This document shows positions 15,627-22,899 of a stretch of DNA of 38,417 bases, one piece after another. The notes beneath the pieces were generated by a model. That model had not been told where the DNA came from. It saw nothing but the letters and a program-made list of their open reading frames with translations, and ran no database searches. Location of the stretch: contig JAFGGU010000104.1 in assembly GCA_016930375.1 (NCBI GenBank), forward strand, positions 1 to 38,417, given 5' to 3'. The translations under genes and the position numbers were made by a program. Numbering within the stretch: the stretch's first letter is position 1; each line of letters opens with the position of its first letter. The DNA comes from Bacteroidales bacterium (GTDB lineage: Bacteria; Bacteroidota; Bacteroidia; Bacteroidales; UBA10428).

Positions 15627-16331
15627 ATGGCTATGATTCAGAAAAAAAGGAAGATAAAGAAAATTATCTATGGAATCCTGGGAACAATCATTCTTATGAT
15701 TGCCATTGTGATTGTTGACCTTATAATTGTAAGTAAAAATGGATCTGTTATATCGAAAGGACAGCCAATAGAAAGCAACAGCAAAACAAATTATGCTCTC
15801 TTAGTTATTGATATCCAGGAAGCTACAACCGGGGATGTTTCAATATACCCATTCTTTAAAAAGCATTCGGACGATTTGATCAGGAATATAAACCAAATAG
15901 CAGACAGTTTTAGGATGCAACATCTCCCCGTTGTTTATATCCGTAGTGAAATAACCAATCCGATAGTCAATTTAATCAATAACGCATACGCAAAAGGTAA
16001 GCCGGGCGCTCAATTTGATAAAAGGCTGAAAGCAGTTTCACAATTAGAGGTTGTTAAAAAGTATAAAGATTCCTTCAGGAAAACAAATCTCGACAGCATC
16101 CTAACTGAATACAAGGTAAACGAATTGTATATCGTGGGTCTGGACGCTGCGGAATGCGTTAATGGAACGATAGAAGCTGCACAGAAAAGAAATTACAGGG
16201 TCAATCTTATTGAGGAAGCCATTTTATCGAAAACCGTAGAAAGGAAAGACAGCATGATGGCGAGCTTTAAGGAAAGGGGAGTCAGGGTTATCCCTATAGA
16301 TAGTCTAAATATAAAGTTGAATGTCATGTGA
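15627..16331 (+). CDS. membrane-anchored isochorismatase-like cysteine hydrolase
   Basis: The protein has 234 residues, with a lysine-rich N terminus and one transmembrane helix (about 13-35), then an isochorismatase-like domain. The catalytic triad is visible: Asp62 in LLVIDIQ, a Lys in VVKKYKDSF (about residue 148), and the nucleophile Cys177 in DAAECVNGT, followed by AAQKRNYRVNLIEEA. Relatives hydrolyse isochorismate, nicotinamide or carbamoyl-amide compounds; the substrate here cannot be predicted. The N-terminal anchor is unusual, since most family members are soluble, and it suggests activity on the periplasmic side. ATG codons at 15627 and 15633 are both plausible starts. Confidence 0.82.
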   Translation: MAMIQKKRKIKKIIYGILGTIILMIAIVIVDLIIVSKNGSVISKGQPIESNSKTNYALLVIDIQEATTGDVSIYPFFKKHSDDLIRNINQIADSFRMQHLPVVYIRSEITNPIVNLINNAYAKGKPGAQFDKRLKAVSQLEVVKKYKDSFRKTNLDSILTEYKVNELYIVGLDAAECVNGTIEAAQKRNYRVNLIEEAILSKTVERKDSMMASFKERGVRVIPIDSLNIKLNVM

Positions 16332-16403
16332 CTCTTTTGTTGAGTAAAACTGTTTTTATATTGACTGTTGTTGTGAAATATGCTTAACAAGCCAAAAGGA
16401 ATT

Positions 16404-17366
16404 ATGAAAAGAATCATACCATTTGTAATGCTACCTGCCATTATGCTATTTCAATGTCAATTGGACAAATCCTTTGAGATTGATTTGGCATATACCCCCG
16501 ATACAGTAGAAATATTTGCTGATGATTTTATCTCAACAAATCTCTATGAAAGAGATATTGCCATTTCACCCAAGGGTGATGAGATAATTTTTACCCTGAG
16601 TGATTACACCCGATCCAAACACTGCCTTGTGAGTATTAGAAAGACCGGAAGTGTTTGGGGCAGGAAAGAAATTCTTGGCTTTTCAGGGCAATATAGCGAT
16701 ATGGAACCCTGTCTCTCTCCAAACGGCAATGAATTATTTTTTGCCTCGGATAGACCCACAGAGGTAAAGTCTGAAAAGGATGATTACAATATCTGGGTTT
16801 CGGCAAGAATTAATGATGGTTGGAGCGAACCAAAACCATTACCATCAACCATTAATTCGGAAAAAGATGAGTTTTTCCCCTCCATAGCCGGAAATGGCAA
16901 TTTATATTTTACCTCTGTGCGAGAAAATGGGATCGGCAGTGAAGATATCCTTATTAGCAGATTTCTTGATGGAGAATATACAAATCCGGAACCTTTGGAC
17001 TCAAATATCAATACACCGGCTTATGAATTTAATGCTTATATAACTCCCGAAGAAGATTTACTGATATTTGGTTCATACGGCAGGAAAGACGATATGGGAG
17101 GAGGTGATTTGTATTTCAGCAGTAAGGATAAATATGGGAATTGGAAAGCCGCTGTAAACATGGGACCTCAGATTAATTCTGACAAATTGGATTTTTGTCC
17201 GTTTATAGATATATCACGAGGTAATTTCTACTTTACCAGTGAAAGAATCTTATCCATGGATAAGAAAATCGAAAATGTAAGCGAATTGGAGGGATTGGCA
17301 AATCATATTTTAAACGGAATGGGAAACATTTACAGAATCCATTTCCATAGTATCAGGATAAGATAA
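16404..17366 (+). CDS. PD40/WD40-like beta-propeller lipoprotein
   Basis: The protein has 320 residues. I start at ATG 16404 because it gives a clean lipoprotein signal, MKRIIPFVMLPAIMLFQ before Cys18. An upstream in-frame ATG at 16380 would bury it. The mature protein has at least four PD40-type repeats with the pattern P-NG-ELFFAS and GNLYFTS, consistent with a TolB/PD40 beta propeller tethered to a membrane. In Bacteroidota such proteins are common and often of unknown role. It begins 72 bp after the hydrolase gene on the same strand. Confidence 0.8.
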   Translation: MKRIIPFVMLPAIMLFQCQLDKSFEIDLAYTPDTVEIFADDFISTNLYERDIAISPKGDEIIFTLSDYTRSKHCLVSIRKTGSVWGRKEILGFSGQYSDMEPCLSPNGNELFFASDRPTEVKSEKDDYNIWVSARINDGWSEPKPLPSTINSEKDEFFPSIAGNGNLYFTSVRENGIGSEDILISRFLDGEYTNPEPLDSNINTPAYEFNAYITPEEDLLIFGSYGRKDDMGGGDLYFSSKDKYGNWKAAVNMGPQINSDKLDFCPFIDISRGNFYFTSERILSMDKKIENVSELEGLANHILNGMGNIYRIHFHSIRIR

Positions 17367-17397
17367 AACTTCTGTCGACTGATTATTAAACTCCAAC

Positions 17398-17589
17398 AGG
17401 CCTGAAAGGCCGCAACTTAATAGCGCAGGGTGCAACCCTGTGATGACATATACAAAAAACAAACCGGAGCCCTGAAAGGGCGAAACCGAATTACGCCGAA
17501 AGTTGCGCCCTTACAGGGCTCCAGTATCGCACATATACTTCATTCGCAGGGTTGCACCCTGCGCTGATACCTCACGGCCTTTCAGGCCT
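17398..17589. repeat. composite palindromic element of three nested REP-like pairs
   Basis: Three inverted pairs share one centre near 17493.5. The outer pair is AGGCCTGAAAGGCCG (17398-17412) and its perfect complement at 17575-17589. The middle pair is GCGCAGGGTGCAACCCTG (17423-17440) with its perfect complement at 17547-17564. The inner pair is GGAGCCCTGAAAGGGCG (17466-17482) with 17506-17522, one mismatch. Each unit is itself a small hairpin. It lies in the 552-bp gene-free stretch 17367-17918, which also holds two dispersed repeats and the toxin-antitoxin promoter. There is no ORF and no transposase nearby. Confidence 0.85.
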
Positions 17590-17617
17590 TAATCCAATCC
17601 AACAGAAATGTGGATTT

Positions 17618-17681
17618 TACACTATGCTCATTCTAAAATAATTACTACTTTAAATAGAGTGATATGTGAGGGATGTTTTTG
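17618..17681. repeat. dispersed intergenic repeat, copy 2
   Basis: This is the second copy of the element at 15493-15557. The first 26 bases differ at one position, and ATGTTTTTG is in register. The internal inverted repeat is degraded here (ATAGAGTGAT instead of ATAGTGT). It starts 29 bp after the composite palindromic element. Confidence 0.6.
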
Positions 17682-17723
17682 TTTATGGTGAAAGAAAGTA
17701 TTACGGGATCATTCCAGATAATC

Positions 17724-17766
17724 CTTACAGAAGGATGATAGTCGCATTACAGATAAATAGTTGCCA
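17724..17766. repeat. second dispersed repeat, copy A
   Basis: CTTACAGAAGGATG is followed after about 20 divergent bases by TAGTTGCCA. The same two blocks, nearly the same distance apart, occur at 22215-22260. No coding potential. Confidence 0.45.
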
Positions 17767-17875
17767 TTATAGTCAAAAACCTATGTAATATGACAATTGC
17801 AGCGTTAATAATATTTTAGGATGAATTTAAGCAATGAAAAACTTTTAGCAGGAAAGATGGATTGGTATTATAAAA

Positions 17876-17891
17876 GTACGTATATTTGTAC
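17876..17891. promoter_or_regulatory. YefM-type operator and -7 box of the toxin-antitoxin operon
   Basis: Two GTAC cores (17876-17879 and 17888-17891) have centres 12 bp apart and flank a perfect TAnnTTTG box (TATATTTG, 17881-17888). From memory, YefM-YoeB operators contain TGTACA-type cores with 12-bp centre spacing, so autorepression at this promoter is plausible. The -33 element is weak (TTGG at 17862, spacing shorter than usual). Confidence 0.5.
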
Positions 17892-17918
17892 CTAATTGAA
17901 TACTTAAACTTGAGCAAT

Positions 17919-18176
17919 ATGATAGCAGCAAATTATACCGAATTTAGGATAAGCCTGAAAAAGTATCTTGATAGTGTTGAGGAGAATAATGAAACCTTGA
18001 TTATTAAAAGAGGTACCGGGAAAGGGACTGTTATGATATCCCTGGATGAATACAATTCAATCATGGAAACCGTACATCTTTTAAGTTCTAAAGCGAATGC
18101 AGACAGGCTTTACGAATCAATCAAGCAAATGAAGGAAGGGAAGGTAGTTCACAAAGATCTGCTGGAAGAGAAATGA
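17919..18176 (+). CDS. yefM: YefM/Phd-family antitoxin
   Basis: The antitoxin has 85 residues. The N-terminal half is the Phd/YefM DNA-binding fold (MIAANYTEFRISLKKYLDSV, then ETLIIKRGTGKGTVMISLDEYNSIMET). The acidic and basic C-terminal tail (about 55-85) is the part that wraps the toxin. I start at ATG 17919; the frame also opens from a TTG at 17886, but that codon lies within the -7 box. Its stop overlaps the toxin start as ATGA. It should neutralise YoeB and, with it, repress the operon. Confidence 0.93.
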   Translation: MIAANYTEFRISLKKYLDSVEENNETLIIKRGTGKGTVMISLDEYNSIMETVHLLSSKANADRLYESIKQMKEGKVVHKDLLEEK

Positions 18177-18436
18177 GAATTACGTTTTCAAAGAACTCAT
18201 GGGAGGATTACACCTCCTGGCTCACGGAAGACAAGAGCATGTTGAAAAAGATAAATGACCTGATTCGGGATATACAAAGAACTCCATTTGAGGGTAAAGG
18301 CAAACCGGAACCGTTAAAGTATGATTTAGCGGGCTTTTGGTCTCGAAGAATCGATAGAGAACATAGATTGGTTTATAAAGTTAAGGATAACGAGATTTTA
18401 ATTTTTAGTTGCAGGTACCATTATAATAAGCCATGA
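18173..18436 (+). CDS. yoeB: YoeB-family ribosome-dependent mRNA interferase toxin
   Basis: This 87-residue protein has all catalytic residues of E. coli YoeB at the same positions: Glu46 in KPEPLK, Arg65 in EHRLVY, and His83-Tyr84 in CRYHY near the C terminus. WSRRI in the middle is also typical. YoeB cleaves mRNA in the ribosomal A site when released from YefM. The gene appears intact and so presumably functional. It overlaps the antitoxin by 4 bases and, unusually, overlaps the next gene, a LytTR regulator, by 4 bases as well. Confidence 0.95.
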   Translation: MRITFSKNSWEDYTSWLTEDKSMLKKINDLIRDIQRTPFEGKGKPEPLKYDLAGFWSRRIDREHRLVYKVKDNEILIFSCRYHYNKP

Positions 18437-19302
18437 AATACCTGAATAAAGAATATCCAAAATACCATCCTGAACACAAACCATGGAAAATAGGCTTATT
18501 TTGGGCAGCAGTTGTTTTACTCATTTTTTTACTGTTTCAGCCTTTCGGGTTAAGGGATAAAGACTTTGGATTGAAATTGATTATATATCCCCTTTACTCG
18601 ATACTTGCTTACTTTTATTCAATTACCAGCTTCTTTATTGTCAGGTATATTATCAAATCAAAGAAAAGATGGACCCTGAAAAATGAATTCATCAGCTTTG
18701 CTGTTGGCATATTGCCATTTACATTCCTGGTCCATTTATTGACTGTATGGATCACAGGCGACATGCCGTTAAATATCTACTGGTATTTACAACTGTTTTA
18801 CCATGTTGCCAGTTTGTTCATGGTCATAACTGCTATTGAGTTATTGTATTACAGCAATAAGTCCTCTGTAATTCAAATTGAACATTTTTCCACCCTGCTT
18901 CAGCTTGTTTCACAACAATCATCAGTAATAAATAAACAACCTGATCCTGAAATAATTTCAATTTCATTGGAGAAAGACTTTATTGACATCAACAGGCATA
19001 AACTGGTCCTGATAAAGTCCCTTGGCAATTATCTGGAATTTTACTTCCGTGAATCAGGCGAACAAATTAAAAAGCTCGTAAAAAGAGGAAGGATACACCA
19101 GGCAGAAAAAGACATGGAAGCCTTTCCGGAATTTCTCCGTTGCCACCGTGCCTTTATCGTCAACCTGAAACAAGCGAAACAGATGAAAGGAAACAGCAAA
19201 AATGCGAGGCTTTTTTTTGATCAGAAGTTAGAAGAAATTCCTGTTTCAAGATCGCAGTTTAAAACCCTGAAAGAACAGTTGGATAAAATCATTGCAGGTT
19301 AA
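18433..19302 (+). CDS. membrane LytTR-type transcriptional regulator
   Basis: The protein has 289 residues. Four transmembrane helices (about 19-40, 47-72, 84-105, 115-137) are followed by a linker and a LytTR DNA-binding domain (about 180-285) with the signature FLRCHRAFIVNLKQ and VSRSQFKTLKE. This architecture is common in Bacteroidota. It usually acts without a receiver domain, the membrane part presumably sensing something. The ATG overlaps the YoeB stop (ATGA at 18433), so its translation is tied to the toxin gene. The target may be itself or the downstream 19471 gene, whose upstream region has a dyad (19388-19425). Confidence 0.88.
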   Translation: MKYLNKEYPKYHPEHKPWKIGLFWAAVVLLIFLLFQPFGLRDKDFGLKLIIYPLYSILAYFYSITSFFIVRYIIKSKKRWTLKNEFISFAVGILPFTFLVHLLTVWITGDMPLNIYWYLQLFYHVASLFMVITAIELLYYSNKSSVIQIEHFSTLLQLVSQQSSVINKQPDPEIISISLEKDFIDINRHKLVLIKSLGNYLEFYFRESGEQIKKLVKRGRIHQAEKDMEAFPEFLRCHRAFIVNLKQAKQMKGNSKNARLFFDQKLEEIPVSRSQFKTLKEQLDKIIAG

Positions 19303-19387
19303 ATTTCCATTTCATCACTTTTCTAGACCTTCTGTACCTGACTGATAGATTATCAATCATTTACCATTAAGTTTGCTGTTGTTTCCG

Positions 19388-19425
19388 ACAGGTTGTCGAA
19401 CTTTTAGACAAAGTCTGCGACCTGT
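19388..19425. promoter_or_regulatory. dyad element upstream of the 19471 gene
   Basis: ACAGGT (19388-19393) and ACCTGT (19420-19425) form an outer inverted repeat around an inner AGAC-AAA-GTCT hairpin (19406-19416). It sits 45 bp before the next start and 85 bp after the LytTR gene. It could be a regulator site or RNA hairpin; it has no T-run for termination. Confidence 0.35.
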
Positions 19426-19470
19426 ACAACTTACAACATGATTTCTATTGCTTAACTTATGTAAATTCAG

Positions 19471-21078
19471 ATGAAACCAAAAATAATTATTTTGATCGTA
19501 TCGGTTCTGCTATTGACCTCCTCAATTCTTATTACAATTTCAACTTATCATGTGAAAACAAATGTGAAAGAATTGTTTAAAATGAATAAAACATTACAGG
19601 AAGAAGGTTACTATATGGGCGATTTCGAATTTAAGATGCTTGGATACGGATATTATCTGGACAAAGGGCACTATAAAAAAGCACTGAAGTCACTTGACGA
19701 TTATCATAAAAAGCTATCAAGCAGAGAGGGTTTGATGAAAGTCCCTGCATTTAAAAACAACCGGGAGGAAATCAATTTTTACCTGAATCTTCAGAATCCG
19801 AAGACGGGTGCCTTTATCGATGAATCTGCTCCATTTTGCACTTACTGGTCAGTTTCGGAAAATATAGTTAACCATATGGAAGCATTGGCGGATTCAACAA
19901 CAGCCCCGTTGAAACTGAAATATCCCTTAAAATTCCTCGACGAAATCAATACCCCGGAAAAACTGACAGCCTATTTGGACGATATATCCTATGTGGGTTT
20001 GCTGGCATCAAAATTCCCGCAAACAACCTTTCATTTTGCCCGCGATATTTTAAGTGAAGCCATTCCCGGTAACACCCTTGAGAGAACTCATTTGTACAGG
20101 TTCTCATCGGAATGGAAACATACCCTGTTGAAGTGGATGTACGATTTTCAGGATACCACAACCGGTTTGTGGGGACCTAAAAACAAAAAGACTAACCAGT
20201 TAACAAAACTCGATTTACACAACACGGCATTAATTGTTAAATGGTATAGGGATTCTGACGGGAACGACCTCCATCAGGAATTTCCATTAAAATACCAGGA
20301 CAGGCTTTTCAAATCAGCGATTGAACAATTGTCTGAGCCTTTGCCAGACGAAGAAGATCTGGATGAGATTCATGAATGGAACCTGCGACAGGATACCGGC
20401 ATTGGGATGCTTTTAAGGTTTTTGTGGAAGGATGCTTCAGAAGAAAACAAAAGAAATACAGAAAGAATCATTGCGAAAAATATCGACATATGTTTCGAAA
20501 GGTACTATGTAATAAAGGATGGGGCTTTCAGCTATTATCCGAATACCGGACATGCTTCGTGCGATGGTACAACCAACTTGATTTTTGATCGTATTGGTGC
20601 TTTTTCTTACAAAAAACAAAAGAAACTATGGGGTGATCCGGCTGAAAATGCCAGGGATATGGGGGTGGTTATTCTCAATGAGCTTAAAACTTCTGATTTG
20701 GATTCAGCAGGACATACTCCTGGCATCAATTCACTGAGAATTTATACATGCAAGCCCGATTTTGAGCATCTTACCGATGATGTTTGGGCAGTTTATTATC
20801 CGAATGATACACTGGTTCTGGATATTATGGAATTGGTCCCGAATATTGTAAGGTGGACCGAAACAACCTCTCTTTCGATAGGGAACTGGACTTCCATGGC
20901 AGAGATAAAAAAAGAATATTCAAAATTAAACATTAGAAAACCGCTGATTTATAAGGAAAAACTTCCATTCGATGCAGTGAACCTGAAATTTAAAGAAACT
21001 TCTGAATTGTATGTTGTTGGCTTTGATAAGCTTCAAATTCCCAGAGTTATTGTAATGTACAAAAAATCAAAATTTTGA
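19471..21078 (+). CDS. large membrane-anchored protein of unknown function
   Basis: I do not recognise this 535-residue protein. An N-terminal hydrophobic helix (about 4-24) would anchor it or act as a signal. The rest is soluble, and the middle (about 95-400) shows repeated helical blocks of the kind found in alpha/alpha-toroid proteins such as prenyltransferase or squalene-cyclase folds (NFYLNLQNPKTGAF, WMYDFQDTTTGLWG, with LQNP/TG turns at intervals). The C-terminal 130 residues are more beta-rich. No catalytic motif is evident; CDGTTNLIFD near 370 is a candidate conserved site. It follows the LytTR gene by 168 bp on the same strand and may be its target (inference). Confidence 0.7.
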   Translation: MKPKIIILIVSVLLLTSSILITISTYHVKTNVKELFKMNKTLQEEGYYMGDFEFKMLGYGYYLDKGHYKKALKSLDDYHKKLSSREGLMKVPAFKNNREEINFYLNLQNPKTGAFIDESAPFCTYWSVSENIVNHMEALADSTTAPLKLKYPLKFLDEINTPEKLTAYLDDISYVGLLASKFPQTTFHFARDILSEAIPGNTLERTHLYRFSSEWKHTLLKWMYDFQDTTTGLWGPKNKKTNQLTKLDLHNTALIVKWYRDSDGNDLHQEFPLKYQDRLFKSAIEQLSEPLPDEEDLDEIHEWNLRQDTGIGMLLRFLWKDASEENKRNTERIIAKNIDICFERYYVIKDGAFSYYPNTGHASCDGTTNLIFDRIGAFSYKKQKKLWGDPAENARDMGVVILNELKTSDLDSAGHTPGINSLRIYTCKPDFEHLTDDVWAVYYPNDTLVLDIMELVPNIVRWTETTSLSIGNWTSMAEIKKEYSKLNIRKPLIYKEKLPFDAVNLKFKETSELYVVGFDKLQIPRVIVMYKKSKF

Positions 21079-21115
21079 TATAGTGCATAACCCATTTCCT
21101 GTAACCGGATAAATC

Positions 21116-21132
21116 GGCAAATTCCATTTGCC
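21116..21132. terminator. small hairpin after the 19471 gene
   Basis: A perfect 7-bp stem GGCAAAT/ATTTGCC with a 3-base loop lies 37 bp after the stop codon. It lacks a following T-tract, so it is at best a weak terminator or an mRNA 3'-end stabiliser. Confidence 0.3.
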
Positions 21133-21157
21133 AATCAGAAAATGATGTTTGGAGGTT

Positions 21158-21171
21158 AGAATGTACATTCT
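21158..21171. promoter_or_regulatory. 14-bp perfect palindrome upstream of the TPR/DUF6624 gene
   Basis: AGAATGTACATTCT is a perfect dyad 81 bp before the 21253 start, upstream of a -7-like TATCTTG at about 21206. Size, symmetry and position fit a homodimeric regulator site, but no regulator can be assigned. Confidence 0.35.
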
Positions 21172-21252
21172 GCAGAATTCATTGGTTTATAGTGAACAAA
21201 TTGCATATCTTGTATAAAATGGCAACCAAAACACTTCAAAAACCAGTTAATC

Positions 21253-22191
21253 ATGAAATCTTCGTTCTGCTTTGCAATTGTCTGCCTGGCTTTTTTATGC
21301 AAAAATGCAATTTCTCAACCACCTGCTCCAAACCAAATGAACAAAGCCGATAGCTTGATGAATGAGGGAAATGTACCGGCAGCCATTGCAGAATATAAGA
21401 GTTTATATAGCCTTAATCCATCGGACAGGCAGATTGTTTACAATTATGCGTGCGCCCTGTCGGTGGATAACTCGGTTATCAGGATGTTTGACAGTTGCTT
21501 TAAGTATCTGAACATTGCCATTGAACTTGATACTTCAGTTAAAGCCCTTATGGAACCAAAATTAATTCCCGCACGCGAGGACAAAGATTGGGATGCTTTT
21601 GAGAATAGACTTATTTCAATGCTTAATATCAAATTCAATAATCCATACAGGGATATTGAATATGCCAAAGCGTTATGGAGACTTGGGGCATATGATCAGG
21701 CGTATTTTAACGAAATTGGAATAGCCGGAAAGAAATTCGGGATGAGATCTTCTGTTGCATCAGCACTGTGGAAATTTAAGTTCATGATCCAGGAAAGGAG
21801 TCAGAAAGAACTTGAACAACTTGTTGCAGCAAAAGGATGGCCTACAATCAGGCAAGTGGGAGGTGAAGCCGCAATGTCCGCTTATCTTGTTGCCATGCAT
21901 ACCCGTGATGGGAGTCAGAAAAAATACCTGCCTATGATCAAGCAACGATGTGAAGAAAACGAACTTCCCTGGCAGAGATATGCCAACATTTATGACCGGT
22001 GCCTTTATAATGAAAACAAGCCTCAGAAATATGGTACACATACAAGGTTTAATGAACAAACCAAGTCGGAGGAACTCTATCCGCTTGAAGATGAAACAAA
22101 AGTTGATGAATGGAGGAAAGAACTGGGATTAGAACCCCTGGCAGATTATCTGTCAAAAAATAATATAAAATATCAACCCAAACAGAAATAA
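21253..22191 (+). CDS. secreted TPR protein with DUF6624-like domain
   Basis: The protein has 312 residues, with a signal peptide (about 1-21, ending NAISQ). A TPR-like helical region (about 30-105) has NEGNVPAAIAEYKSLYSLNPSD followed by YNYACALS and a partial second repeat ending in LDTSVK. The C-terminal region (about 195-275) has WPTIRQVGGEAAMSAYLVAMH, then KKYLPMIKQ and YANIYDRCL, which I recognise as a DUF6624-type domain. Its function is not known. It is probably transcribed alone. Confidence 0.78.
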   Translation: MKSSFCFAIVCLAFLCKNAISQPPAPNQMNKADSLMNEGNVPAAIAEYKSLYSLNPSDRQIVYNYACALSVDNSVIRMFDSCFKYLNIAIELDTSVKALMEPKLIPAREDKDWDAFENRLISMLNIKFNNPYRDIEYAKALWRLGAYDQAYFNEIGIAGKKFGMRSSVASALWKFKFMIQERSQKELEQLVAAKGWPTIRQVGGEAAMSAYLVAMHTRDGSQKKYLPMIKQRCEENELPWQRYANIYDRCLYNENKPQKYGTHTRFNEQTKSEELYPLEDETKVDEWRKELGLEPLADYLSKNNIKYQPKQK

Positions 22192-22214
22192 TCTGACGCT
22201 GATTTCGCTACGCA

Positions 22215-22260
22215 CTTACAGAAGGATGTTAGACGGATTGCGGACAAACAATAGTTGGCA
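22215..22260. repeat. second dispersed repeat, copy B
   Basis: CTTACAGAAGGATG (22215-22228) and TAGTTGGCA (22252-22260) match the blocks at 17724-17766 with almost the same spacing. It begins 23 bp after the stop of the TPR gene, in a 172-bp spacer with no other feature. Confidence 0.45.
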
Positions 22261-22363
22261 CAAATACAAATGAATAAAACAATTAAGAATCAGTATTTAA
22301 AATCTCAGTGTTAATAAATACATTTACTTAAATATTTGATTTTTAACCTTAAAATTTTAAAAA

Positions 22364-22849
22364 ATGAGAACACTTTGGATCGCCATTGTTTTCCTTGGAT
22401 TTTCATTGGCAGTGTCCATTCCTGCCTTCTCTCAGAATCCTGACAAAAAACACTTAACAGATTCTTTAGCAATCCAGCAAATCAGCGCAAATCTTGATGC
22501 AGCATGGAATATTCATGATGCCCTCGCATTTAGCAATCTATTTCTCGAGGATGCAGACTTCCAGTGGCATACGGGTGATTTATTGAAGGATAAAAAGCAA
22601 ATTGAGCAATATTTCAGCGCAAGTTTCAAGCAAATACCACCTGAATATCGACATCATACTACAATTAAGCGCCTACGATTCATAGATCCAGATATAGCCA
22701 TTGGAGATGGTACTATTGTAATAGTTCGTGAGGGAGCTACAGAGAACGAAAAACCATATATGAGCGTTCTCTTTACTTGCATTGGTAAAAAAATTGATGA
22801 TAATTGGCGAATAGCTGCTGTTAGGATAATACTTCCAAAAACAGATTGA
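22364..22849 (+). CDS. exported NTF2-like protein (SgcJ/DUF4440 type)
   Basis: The protein has 161 residues, with a signal peptide (about 1-23, ending AFSQ). The mature domain is an NTF2-like cone: SANLDAAWNIHDALAFSNLFLEDADFQW, then HHTTIKRLRFIDPDIAIGDGTIVI and NWRIAAVRIILP. The DAAW/D-FQW pattern matches the SgcJ/EcaC and DUF4440 families. The ligand is unknown. It pairs with the next gene, another NTF2-like protein 50 bp downstream, and the two may be co-transcribed. Confidence 0.8.
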   Translation: MRTLWIAIVFLGFSLAVSIPAFSQNPDKKHLTDSLAIQQISANLDAAWNIHDALAFSNLFLEDADFQWHTGDLLKDKKQIEQYFSASFKQIPPEYRHHTTIKRLRFIDPDIAIGDGTIVIVREGATENEKPYMSVLFTCIGKKIDDNWRIAAVRIILPKTD

Positions 22850-22899
22850 TATTAGATGAGCTTGCATTCATCTAACTTAAATAATCAATATATACTCGT

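Noticed and set aside
17398..17589. CRISPR array
   Set aside because: Repeats are inverted pairs around one centre, not direct repeats with regular spacers, and no cas gene is present.
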